Source: a virus. Taken from it: 20,532 nt of DNA. Positions within the stretch are counted from its first letter, which is position 1; every line of letters begins with the position of its first letter. Positions 5,081-11,430 of this stretch are shown here, piece by piece. The stretch lies in IMG/VR virus record IMGVR_UViG_3300025828_000255, positions 1 to 20,532 of that record; one strand, written 5' to 3'. The position numbers and the translations under genes were made by a program. Under the pieces are notes generated by a model. The model saw only the letters and a program-made list of their open reading frames with translations, did no database searches and was not told the origin of the DNA.

Positions 5081-5130
5081 CTTTAAGATTATACTTTAAT
5101 GATTATCCTTTAAGTTATTATTTAAAGAAT
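5081..5130. repeat. Leader repeat, copy B
   Basis: CTTTAAGATTATACTTTAAT (5081-5100) and TATTATTTAAAGAAT (5116-5130) match the blocks at 551-585. A 15-bp insert between them is itself a partial copy of the first block. A nearby inverted repeat CTTATGT/ACATAAG (5050-5056, 5069-5075) lies closer to the endonuclease VII-like gene. Confidence 0.6.
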
Positions 5131-5137
5131 ACTATAT

Positions 5138-5166
5138 ATTGTATCATACTTATCGTCAAAAGTCAA
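5138..5166 (-). promoter_or_regulatory. Sigma70-type promoter for the endonuclease VII-like gene
   Basis: On the minus strand there is TTGACT (5166-5161), a 17-bp spacer and TACAAT (5143-5138). It shares the same -35 word, the AGTATG end of the spacer and the TAGTAT downstream flank with the promoter at 653-681. Transcription runs through leader repeat B to the gene starting at 4977. Confidence 0.65.
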
Positions 5167-5176
5167 TAACTAAACG

Positions 5177-5200
5177 TGACCAAATAGCTTAGACTGGTCA
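5177..5200. promoter_or_regulatory. Inverted repeat between divergent promoters
   Basis: TGACCA (5177-5182) and TGGTCA (5195-5200) form a perfect inverted repeat with a 12-bp spacer. It lies between the -35 boxes of the two divergent promoters, where an activator or repressor could act on both. No regulator is identified. Confidence 0.4.
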
Positions 5201-5219
5201 TACTATACTAACAAGGGGC

Positions 5220-5248
5220 TTGACCTTACTAAGTAACTGGGTTATAAT
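5220..5248 (+). promoter_or_regulatory. Strong sigma70-type promoter for the replication genes
   Basis: TTGACC (5220-5225), a 17-bp spacer and a perfect TATAAT (5243-5248). The start point would be near 5255, giving a leader of about 110 bases before the SSB gene. The palindrome AAGTATACTT (5287-5296), the core of the 16-bp sites at 531 and 601, lies about 35 bases into the transcript. Confidence 0.75.
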
Positions 5249-5286
5249 ATATAAATACAGTAAAGGAAAACTTAAAAGAATTATCA

Positions 5287-5296
5287 AAGTATACTT
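5287..5296. promoter_or_regulatory. Short operator-like palindrome
   Basis: AAGTATACTT, the central ten bases of the CTTAAGTATACTTAAG sites, again downstream of a promoter. Nearby TATACTAGG may be a further half-site. It is a short word, so chance occurrence is possible. Confidence 0.35.
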
Positions 5297-5365
5297 AGGT
5301 ATACTAGGTAGTAACCAAAGCGGCACGTTTAGTGTCATAACTTTAAATAGCAAGAGGCAGTAACT

Positions 5366-5731
5366 ATGGCAGTAATAGAAGGTATATTAGCATTTGAAAA
5401 CCTGAACGAACATGAGATTTTTCAGGGTCAAAGTACCGGCAAGTATTCAGTTGTCATTAGCTTAGACGATCAAACCGCAGAGCAGTTAGCAGGTATGGGT
5501 GTCAAGCTACGTGAGTACGAGGGTACTAAACAGCGTAAGTTCAGCACCAAGTATGATGTGCCTGTCTTAGACGCTGATGGCAATCCCTTTGCAGGACGCA
5601 TTGGCCGTGGCTCCAAGGTACGTTTGTTGTGGGCAGAAGGTCAGCCCCACCCTGTACATGGAACGTCTACCTACCTGAATAAGGTCAAGGTTCTGGAGGT
5701 TGCAGAGCAGGAAGGAGGCGAGGACTTTTAA
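5366..5731 (+). CDS. Single-stranded DNA-binding protein (T7 gp2.5 / Enc34-like role)
   Basis: 121 residues beginning MAVIEGILAFENLNEHEIF, a beta-rich OB-fold-like chain with YSVVISLDD and KVRLLWAEGQ. It ends in an acidic tail with a terminal phenylalanine (EQEGGEDF), the arrangement by which T7 gp2.5 and bacterial SSB contact the replisome. It resembles phage ssDNA-binding proteins of the DUF2815/Enc34 type. It would coat unwound template and coordinate polymerase and primase-helicase. It is the first gene after the promoter at 5220-5248, starts after AGAGG, and its TAA overlaps the start of the primase-helicase gene by one base. Confidence 0.8.
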   Translation: MAVIEGILAFENLNEHEIFQGQSTGKYSVVISLDDQTAEQLAGMGVKLREYEGTKQRKFSTKYDVPVLDADGNPFAGRIGRGSKVRLLWAEGQPHPVHGTSTYLNKVKVLEVAEQEGGEDF

Positions 5732-7356
5732 TGGCAGTTGAATCTACCTTTGTCCGACATGAGCCATGCCCTGCGTGTGGCTCTAAGGATAACTTGGCTA
5801 GATACTCTGATGGGCATGCCGTCTGTTTCTCAGGCGGCTGTTCACATTACGAGAGAGGTGACGGTCAGGTTATAAGCATTCAACAGAAACCTAAGAGGTC
5901 GTTAGAGATGACAGGAGTAGTAGCGGCAATCCCTGATAGACGTATCAATGAAGCCACAGCAAAACGCTATGGTGTTACAGTTGAGTACGGCACTGATGGG
6001 CAGATTGTCAAGCATCACTACCCGTACCATGACAAGGATACAGGTGCGGTGATAGGTACTAAGGTACGAGCAGTAGAAACTAAAAACTTTTATGCAACAG
6101 GAGGCTTTGATAATGCGGGGTTGTTTGGTCAACAGGCGTTCAAGAGTGGCGGTAAATACATTACGATCACAGAGGGCGAGGCTGATGCACTGGCAGTCAA
6201 CGAGATGTTTGACGGGAAGTGGCCAGTCGTATCCATCAGATCAGGTGCGGCAGGAGCAAGCAAAGACATCAAAGCAAACCTTGAGTGGCTAGAAACTTTT
6301 GATAATGTGGTCATCTGTTTCGACAGTGACAAGGCAGGACAGGAGGCGGCACGTTCGGTGCTTGATCTGTTCACCCCCAACAAGGCAAAGAATCTTGAGC
6401 TATCCATGAAGGATGCAGGTGATATGCTCAAGGCACGTAAGGTGCAGGACTTTGTTAAGGAGTGGTGGAACGCTAAGTCATATCGCCCTGATGGTATCGT
6501 TGCGGGTAATGAGACATGGGACATGATCATCAAGCAGTCTGATGTCAAGTCCATTGACTACCCTTGGGCGTGTCTCAATGAGTACACACATGGATTCCGT
6601 AAGCAGGAGCTAGTGACTATTACTTCAGGTTCAGGCATGGGTAAATCACAGATTGTCAGGGAGCTTGAGCATTACCTGCTAGGAGCTACGGAAGATAACA
6701 TAGGTATCCTTGCCTTGGAGGAGGATATCCCCAAGACAGCATTAGGCATTATGTCTATTGAGGCTAACAAGCAGCTACACTTGGACAAGTCTGTCTCTCA
6801 GGAAGAGAAGAAGGGATACTGGGACAACACGTTAGGGTCAGGACGTATCTTTATGTTTGACCACTGGGGCAGTACCAATGAGGATAACTTGCTAGGACGC
6901 ATACGCTACATGGCTAAAGGACTAGACTGCAAGTGGATTATCCTTGACCATCTCAGCATCGTAGTGTCAGACCAAGAGACAGGTGACGAGCGTAAGGCTA
7001 TCGACAGCATCATGACCAATCTCCGTAAGCTAGTTCAGGAGACAGGCGTAGGGTTGTTCCTTGTGTCTCACCTACGTAGACCAAGCGGTGCTAAGGCGCA
7101 CGAGGATGGCGGTAAGATTTCTTTGGGAGAACTCAGAGGATCAGCGGCAATCGCGCAACTTAGCGACATAGTTCTGGGGTTAGAGCGAGATCAGCAACAC
7201 GCTGACCCTGAGATACGTAACACCACCTGTGTACGTGTGCTGAAGAATAGGTTTGTTGGACTCACTGGCCCTGCTTGTTACCTGTATTATGACAAGGAGT
7301 CTGGGCGTATGATTGAGACTAACTGTCCAGTACCTGACGATAAAGCGGAGTTCTAG
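5731..7356 (+). CDS. Fused DNA primase-helicase (T7 gp4-like)
   Basis: 541 residues, close to the T7 enzyme. An N-terminal zinc ribbon (C13, C16, C32, C37) reads the priming site. A TOPRIM primase domain has TEGEADAL (E148) and the metal-binding FDSDKAG (D198, D200). A linker near residues 240-275 leads to a RecA-like hexameric helicase with Walker A SGSGMGKS (299-306), a catalytic glutamate region ALEED (328-332), Walker B IILDH (403-407), the SHLRR motif (446-450) and LRGSAAIAQLSD (468-479). It ends in an acidic stretch and phenylalanine (DDKAEF), like T7 gp4, whose tail binds the polymerase. It unwinds the fork and makes primers. The start is fixed by a TAATG overlap with the SSB gene. Confidence 0.95.
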   Translation: MAVESTFVRHEPCPACGSKDNLARYSDGHAVCFSGGCSHYERGDGQVISIQQKPKRSLEMTGVVAAIPDRRINEATAKRYGVTVEYGTDGQIVKHHYPYHDKDTGAVIGTKVRAVETKNFYATGGFDNAGLFGQQAFKSGGKYITITEGEADALAVNEMFDGKWPVVSIRSGAAGASKDIKANLEWLETFDNVVICFDSDKAGQEAARSVLDLFTPNKAKNLELSMKDAGDMLKARKVQDFVKEWWNAKSYRPDGIVAGNETWDMIIKQSDVKSIDYPWACLNEYTHGFRKQELVTITSGSGMGKSQIVRELEHYLLGATEDNIGILALEEDIPKTALGIMSIEANKQLHLDKSVSQEEKKGYWDNTLGSGRIFMFDHWGSTNEDNLLGRIRYMAKGLDCKWIILDHLSIVVSDQETGDERKAIDSIMTNLRKLVQETGVGLFLVSHLRRPSGAKAHEDGGKISLGELRGSAAIAQLSDIVLGLERDQQHADPEIRNTTCVRVLKNRFVGLTGPACYLYYDKESGRMIETNCPVPDDKAEF

Positions 7357-7358
7357 TA

Positions 7359-9089
7359 GTGGATAAGATTGTATTCGACATTGAAGCTAATGGCTTGAAG
7401 CCCGACAGAGTGTGGGTAATCATTGCCTATCACATGGGGTTGGAGGAATACTTTGAGTTCTCTGGTTTTACTTTGTACGATTTCAATCAGTGGTTACTAG
7501 ATCAAGGAGAGTGCGAGATCATAGGTCACAACATAATTGACTATGACATACCTGTTCTTGAGAAGATACTAGGCACAGACTTCAGCAAATGTAAAGTCAC
7601 AGATACGCTAGTCATGTCACGGTTAGCTAACCCACAGCGTGAAGGCGGTCACTCGCTAGATAACTGGGGTACTGTATTAGGACAACCAAAAGGAGAACAT
7701 AATGATTGGGATAATTTTTCGCAGGATATGGTGGACTACTGTCGCCAAGATGTGCGAGTTAATAAACTGGTGTACCAGAAACTCCTCACTGAGCTTACTG
7801 GTTTTGGAAGCGAAAGCATCGAGCTTGAGCATAGAGTACAAGATATTATATGTGGACAGATTAAAACAGGATGGACGCTAGACCAAGAGAAAGCGTTCTT
7901 ATTATTAGCAGAACTAAAGGAGAAGAAGTATGAACTTGAAGATGAAGTGTTACAGACTTTCAAACCGTTACCAACATTTGTCAAAGAGATTACCCCCAAG
8001 ACTAAGAAAGATGGTACGTATTCGGTTGTTGGGCTTAAATTTCTAGGCGATCAATGGACTACCGCAGTCGCTCCCTTCAGCCGTATAGACTACCCTGTGT
8101 TTAACTTGGGTTCTCGACAGCAGATAGGACGATACCTACAATACTTTGGGTGGAAGCCCAAGCAGTTCACTGAGACAGGACAGCCTATCGTAGACGAGGC
8201 AGTGCTAAGTAAGGTGCAAGGTATACCGGAGGCATCCCTGATTGGCGAGTACCTGATGATACAGAAGCGTGTAGCACAGGTTCAGAGTTGGTTAGATGCA
8301 GTCGAGGACGATGGTAGAGTACATGGGTACGTCAATGCGTGTGGTGCTGTGACAGGCCGTATGACGCACTCTAGTCCCAACATGGGTCAAGTACCGGCAG
8401 TCTATTCACCCTATGGCAGAGAGTGTCGTGATGTGTGGACAGTACCGGAGGGATATAAACTTGTGGGCTGTGACGCTAGTGGTTTAGAGTTGCGTATGCT
8501 TGCCCATTACATGAATGACGAGGACTACACTAATGAAATTCTCAATGGAGATATACACACGGCAAACCAGTTGGCTTCGGGCGTTGACACTAGAGATCAA
8601 GCAAAGACTTTTATATACGCTTTCCTTTATGGAGCAGGAGACGCCAAGGTCGGAAGTATCGTTGGAGGAACTGCAAAGGACGGCAGAAGACTTAAGGAAA
8701 AGTTCCTCGCAAATACGCCATCTCTTAGAGACTTACGAGAGCGAGTTGGAGTGGCGGCTACAAGAGGCTATGTTCTTGGCTTGGATAGAAGACGGGTGTC
8801 AATACGATCCGAACACGCTGCATTGAACAGTCTATTGCAGTCAGCAGGAGCCGTAGTGATGAAGAAAGCCCTATGTTTGTTGCATGAATACGCTACACTC
8901 TGGGGCATAAAGTTTAACATTATAGGAAACATACATGATGAAATCCAGACAGAGGTCGAGCAAGAGAAATCAGAGGTTTTCGGACGGTTGGCAGTCAGTT
9001 GTATTGAAGCCGCAGGACTCCACTACAAACTCAACTGTCCACTTACAGGAGATTACAAAGTCGGAAACAGTTGGGCAGACACACACTGA
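7359..9089 (+). CDS. DNA polymerase, family A (T7 gp5-like), with proofreading domain
   Basis: 576 residues from a GTG start two bases after the previous stop (CGGAG upstream). The 3'-5' exonuclease has its acidic residues in place: FDIEANG (D7, E9), HNIIDYD (D61) and DYCRQD (D126, D131). The polymerase carries TGRMTHSSPNMGQVP, motif A DASGLELRMLAHY (D372), motif B RDQAKTFIYAFLYGAG (R412, K416, Y420, Y424) and motif C IHDEIQ (D527, E528). Y420 corresponds to T7 Y526 and E. coli Pol I F762; tyrosine here is typical of virulent T7-like phages. The C-terminus GNSWADTH matches the T7 ending, so the protein is complete. It is shorter than T7 gp5 (704 aa). It copies the genome with the primase-helicase and SSB. 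Confidence 0.95.
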   Translation: MDKIVFDIEANGLKPDRVWVIIAYHMGLEEYFEFSGFTLYDFNQWLLDQGECEIIGHNIIDYDIPVLEKILGTDFSKCKVTDTLVMSRLANPQREGGHSLDNWGTVLGQPKGEHNDWDNFSQDMVDYCRQDVRVNKLVYQKLLTELTGFGSESIELEHRVQDIICGQIKTGWTLDQEKAFLLLAELKEKKYELEDEVLQTFKPLPTFVKEITPKTKKDGTYSVVGLKFLGDQWTTAVAPFSRIDYPVFNLGSRQQIGRYLQYFGWKPKQFTETGQPIVDEAVLSKVQGIPEASLIGEYLMIQKRVAQVQSWLDAVEDDGRVHGYVNACGAVTGRMTHSSPNMGQVPAVYSPYGRECRDVWTVPEGYKLVGCDASGLELRMLAHYMNDEDYTNEILNGDIHTANQLASGVDTRDQAKTFIYAFLYGAGDAKVGSIVGGTAKDGRRLKEKFLANTPSLRDLRERVGVAATRGYVLGLDRRRVSIRSEHAALNSLLQSAGAVVMKKALCLLHEYATLWGIKFNIIGNIHDEIQTEVEQEKSEVFGRLAVSCIEAAGLHYKLNCPLTGDYKVGNSWADTH

Positions 9090-9702
9090 AGCCTCTTGTT
9101 ACTCCTGCGGTGTGTCATTAATTGCAGGAGATAACTGGGCGCCTTCCATGGCTGAAAGAGGCCAGAAGATGTGCAAAGGTTGTTTTAACGGCAAGCATAA
9201 TAAACAGAATGGCCCTAGAAGAATGTATGTCAACGGTAAATACGTACCTAAGACACATCCTTTGTACAAAGCAGGAAGGTACAAAGGGTTTGAGGATGCG
9301 GCCTTTAGTTCCCTAGAGAACTACAAGTCTAATCCAGAAGGTCAGGTGTACATCATAACTAACCCTGCATGGGAAGGTTGGGTCAAGGTAGGTATGGCAG
9401 TAGACGCAGGAGATAGGCTAAATAACTATCAAACATCAAGCCCCGAAAGAGATTATGAGTTATTTGACTATGAAGACTTTGGAGATAGGAGAGTAGCAGA
9501 GAGCATGGTACATGATTATCTACGTAAGCGTTTTAAACACAAGAACGAGTGGTTTGAGTGTAGTACAGAAGAGGCAATGGAAGCAATAGACGCTATACAT
9601 TCTGAGCTACACGGTTCCGCTATGATGCTTAATGACTTATGTGATGCGGCTGATGACTTTGGTGATGTTTATTTAGGAGATGGTGTATGGCTGAGGGCAT
9701 AG
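8935..9702 (+). CDS. Zinc-finger protein with T5orf172/GIY-YIG-type nuclease domain
   Basis: The frame gives up to 255 residues. After the polymerase stop it encodes a four-cysteine finger (CYSCGVSL, then MCKGC), a basic linker (GPRRMYVNGKYVPKTHPLYK), and a domain starting QVYIITNP, then WVKVGMAVDAGDRL and a later VHDYLRKRFKHKNEWFEC. This is the pattern of the T5orf172 branch of GIY-YIG nucleases. The start is uncertain. The ATGATG at 8935 has AGGA before it but would overlap the polymerase gene by 155 bases; the next ATG (9149) would remove half of the finger; a non-ATG start near 9090 has no clear ribosome-binding site. Its end overlaps the exonuclease gene by 16 bases. It may be a mobile nuclease or take part in DNA processing. 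Confidence 0.7.
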   Translation: MMKSRQRSSKRNQRFSDGWQSVVLKPQDSTTNSTVHLQEITKSETVGQTHTEASCYSCGVSLIAGDNWAPSMAERGQKMCKGCFNGKHNKQNGPRRMYVNGKYVPKTHPLYKAGRYKGFEDAAFSSLENYKSNPEGQVYIITNPAWEGWVKVGMAVDAGDRLNNYQTSSPERDYELFDYEDFGDRRVAESMVHDYLRKRFKHKNEWFECSTEEAMEAIDAIHSELHGSAMMLNDLCDAADDFGDVYLGDGVWLRA

Positions 9703-10574
9703 AAGAAAAGACAACGGACACTGTAGTACAGGACATCTACGCATTGATGGAAAGCAAGGACGCTGACCCATCTGTAGATGTGGAGGCAGAGATAGAGAAG
9801 TTTGGTGAAGGCGTCAAGGCACTGATGCGTACTGAGTTTGGTCGGAAGAAGCGAGAGGATAACCGCAAGCTACGCTTGTCGAACATTGGCCGCACTGACC
9901 GCTATCTTTGGAATCACTTTAACGGTACGGATGGAGAGAAGCTGCTACCACATACCTACATCAAGTTTATGTACGGTCACTTGATTGAGGAGATGCTGTT
10001 GTTCTTGACTCGCATGGCAGGACATACAGTTACTGACGAGCAGAAGGTGTGCAAGGTAGAAGGTGTAGTTGGTCACATGGACTGCAAGATAGATGGCGTA
10101 GTGACTGACGTTAAGTCTGCCAGTAGCTTTGGGTTTAAGAAGTTCAAGGATGGTAGCCTAGTTGATGATGATTCCTTTGGTTACATAGATCAGATCAAAG
10201 CCTACGCCCACGATTGTGGTGAGACACAGGTAGGTTGGCTGACTATGGATAAAGCCAACGGTCACTTGACTTATCTTAAGTATGACCTTGAGAACACAGA
10301 CAGTGAGAAACTCAAGGAGCCTATTGTTGCTAGGGTCAAGCACATCAAGCAGCTTGTTGAGGGAGATGAGCCAACTGAGTATTGTTATGATCCAGTACCT
10401 GATGGCAAGTCAGGCAACATGAAGTTAGCGATAGGCTGTTCTTACTGTCAGTTTAAAGAGCATTGCTATCCTAACATGAGGGTGTTCAAGTATTCATTTG
10501 GCCCTAAGTTCTTAGTTGATGTAGTTAATGAACCAAGAGTAGAGGAGATCACGCTAGATGAAACGGGCTTTTAG
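9687..10574 (+). CDS. RecB/Cas4-type PD-(D/E)XK exonuclease
   Basis: 295 residues, ATG eight bases after AGGAG. Nuclease motifs appear in order: YGHLIEE (H98, E101/E102), VVGHMDCKIDG (D132), VTDVKSAS (D141 and K143, the DxK core), and YIDQIKAY (Q169, Y173). The C-terminus carries CSYCQFKEHC (C251, C254, C260), the CxxCx5C part of the Cas4/AddB iron-sulfur site. The usual fourth cysteine near the N-terminus is not seen; the matching segment reads SNIGRTDRYLW. Its position next to endonuclease I, where T7-like phages need an exonuclease (the T7 gp6 role), suggests host DNA breakdown, primer removal and recombination. Confidence 0.85.
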   Translation: MAEGIEEKTTDTVVQDIYALMESKDADPSVDVEAEIEKFGEGVKALMRTEFGRKKREDNRKLRLSNIGRTDRYLWNHFNGTDGEKLLPHTYIKFMYGHLIEEMLLFLTRMAGHTVTDEQKVCKVEGVVGHMDCKIDGVVTDVKSASSFGFKKFKDGSLVDDDSFGYIDQIKAYAHDCGETQVGWLTMDKANGHLTYLKYDLENTDSEKLKEPIVARVKHIKQLVEGDEPTEYCYDPVPDGKSGNMKLAIGCSYCQFKEHCYPNMRVFKYSFGPKFLVDVVNEPRVEEITLDETGF

Positions 10575-10929
10575 ATCAGGACTTGAGAAGGATTTATCAG
10601 AGAAGCTAGACGGACAGTACAAGTTTGAGCCTTATGATTTACCTTACACAGTACACAAGAAGTACCTACCGGACTTTGTTCACGAGGATAAGGCAATACT
10701 GATAGAGTGCAAAGGTTTCTTTAGGGTCGGGGATACTCAGAAGTATACCGCCATACGAGACTCAATGCCAGAGTGGGAGTTAGTCTTTGTGTTGTCAAAC
10801 CCTAGCAAGAAGGTACGTAAGGGTGGCAAGATAACAATGGGAGAGTGGTGTGACAAAGAAGGATTCAAACACTTCACCATTGAGACTGCCAAAGAACTAA
10901 CACGTTATATTAAAAGGAAGAAAGTATAA
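10558..10929 (+). CDS. Endonuclease I, Holliday-junction resolvase (T7 gp3-like)
   Basis: 123 residues. FRSGLEKDL (E10), YEPYD-like YKFEPYDLPYTV, YLPDFV (D39) and AILIECKGFF (E50, K52) reproduce the active site of T7 endonuclease I (E20, D55, E65, K67), followed by FVLSNPSKKVRKGGKITMGE and WCDKEGF, also as in T7. The enzyme acts as a dimer that cuts branched DNA, matures replication intermediates and helps degrade host DNA. It starts nine bases after GAGGAG, inside a 17-base overlap with the exonuclease gene, and its TAA overlaps the next ATG by one base. It is slightly shorter than T7 gp3 (149 aa). Confidence 0.95.
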   Translation: MKRAFRSGLEKDLSEKLDGQYKFEPYDLPYTVHKKYLPDFVHEDKAILIECKGFFRVGDTQKYTAIRDSMPEWELVFVLSNPSKKVRKGGKITMGEWCDKEGFKHFTIETAKELTRYIKRKKV

Positions 10930-11099
10930 TGGCTATGACACTAGAGGAGCTTAAAGAGAAATTAGTATTGCATCTGGATGAAGAGTTGACTTGTGAATTA
11001 TTATCAATCACGACATACGATTTAGTAGAGGCATTTGAACGTAGGATAATTAGAAACTTTGACAGAATAGCAGAGGACTTTGACGATGAGACTGAATGA
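10929..11099 (+). CDS. Small acidic hypothetical protein (56 aa)
   Basis: Starts in a TAATG overlap with the endonuclease I gene and ends inside the next gene. The sequence MAMTLEELKEKLVLHLDEEL, then TTYDLVEAFERRIIRNFDRI, then a tail of acids (EDFDDETE) is predicted helical. The opening resembles short phage proteins with a TLEEL..KL...LDE..LLE.L.I...DLV..F pattern that lie in nucleotide-metabolism operons. I know no function. Confidence 0.65.
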   Translation: MAMTLEELKEKLVLHLDEELTCELLSITTYDLVEAFERRIIRNFDRIAEDFDDETE

Positions 11100-11430
11100 C
11101 GTAAGCCCCGCAGAGTGGGACAGAGTGACCAAGGACTACAAAGAGACGACAATAAAGACAGGGCTAGAGAAGTGGCAACAGTTGGCTGAGGAAGAAGCTA
11201 AAGAGTTAGACCCAGTAAACAACCCAAGCCATTACAATACAGGTAACATAGAATGTATTGATGCAATAGAGGAGTCCATGTCCAGTGTTGCATTCAAAGG
11301 CTATCTCAAGGGCAACTGCATGAAGTACCTGTGGCGTTACGACTACAAGGGTAAGCAGGTACAGGACTTACAGAAGGCAGGTTGGTACTTAACCAAACTA
11401 ACAGCAATAGTGACAGAGGAGAACAACTAG
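11086..11430 (+). CDS. DUF3310 protein, T7 gp1.7-like nucleotide kinase relative
   Basis: 114 residues from the ATG at 11086, chosen over an upstream TTG because GAGG lies at suitable spacing. The C-terminal half carries the DUF3310 signature: VNNPSHYNTGNIECIDAIE, then FKGYLKGNCMKYLWRYDYKG and KAGWYLTKL. T7 gp1.7, which shares this domain, phosphorylates dTMP and dGMP, so a role in nucleotide supply fits, and the next gene is a ribonucleotide reductase. The N-terminal 40 residues are unrelated and helical. Its TAG overlaps the GTG of the reductase gene by one base, indicating coupled translation. Confidence 0.85.
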   Translation: MRLNDVSPAEWDRVTKDYKETTIKTGLEKWQQLAEEEAKELDPVNNPSHYNTGNIECIDAIEESMSSVAFKGYLKGNCMKYLWRYDYKGKQVQDLQKAGWYLTKLTAIVTEENN

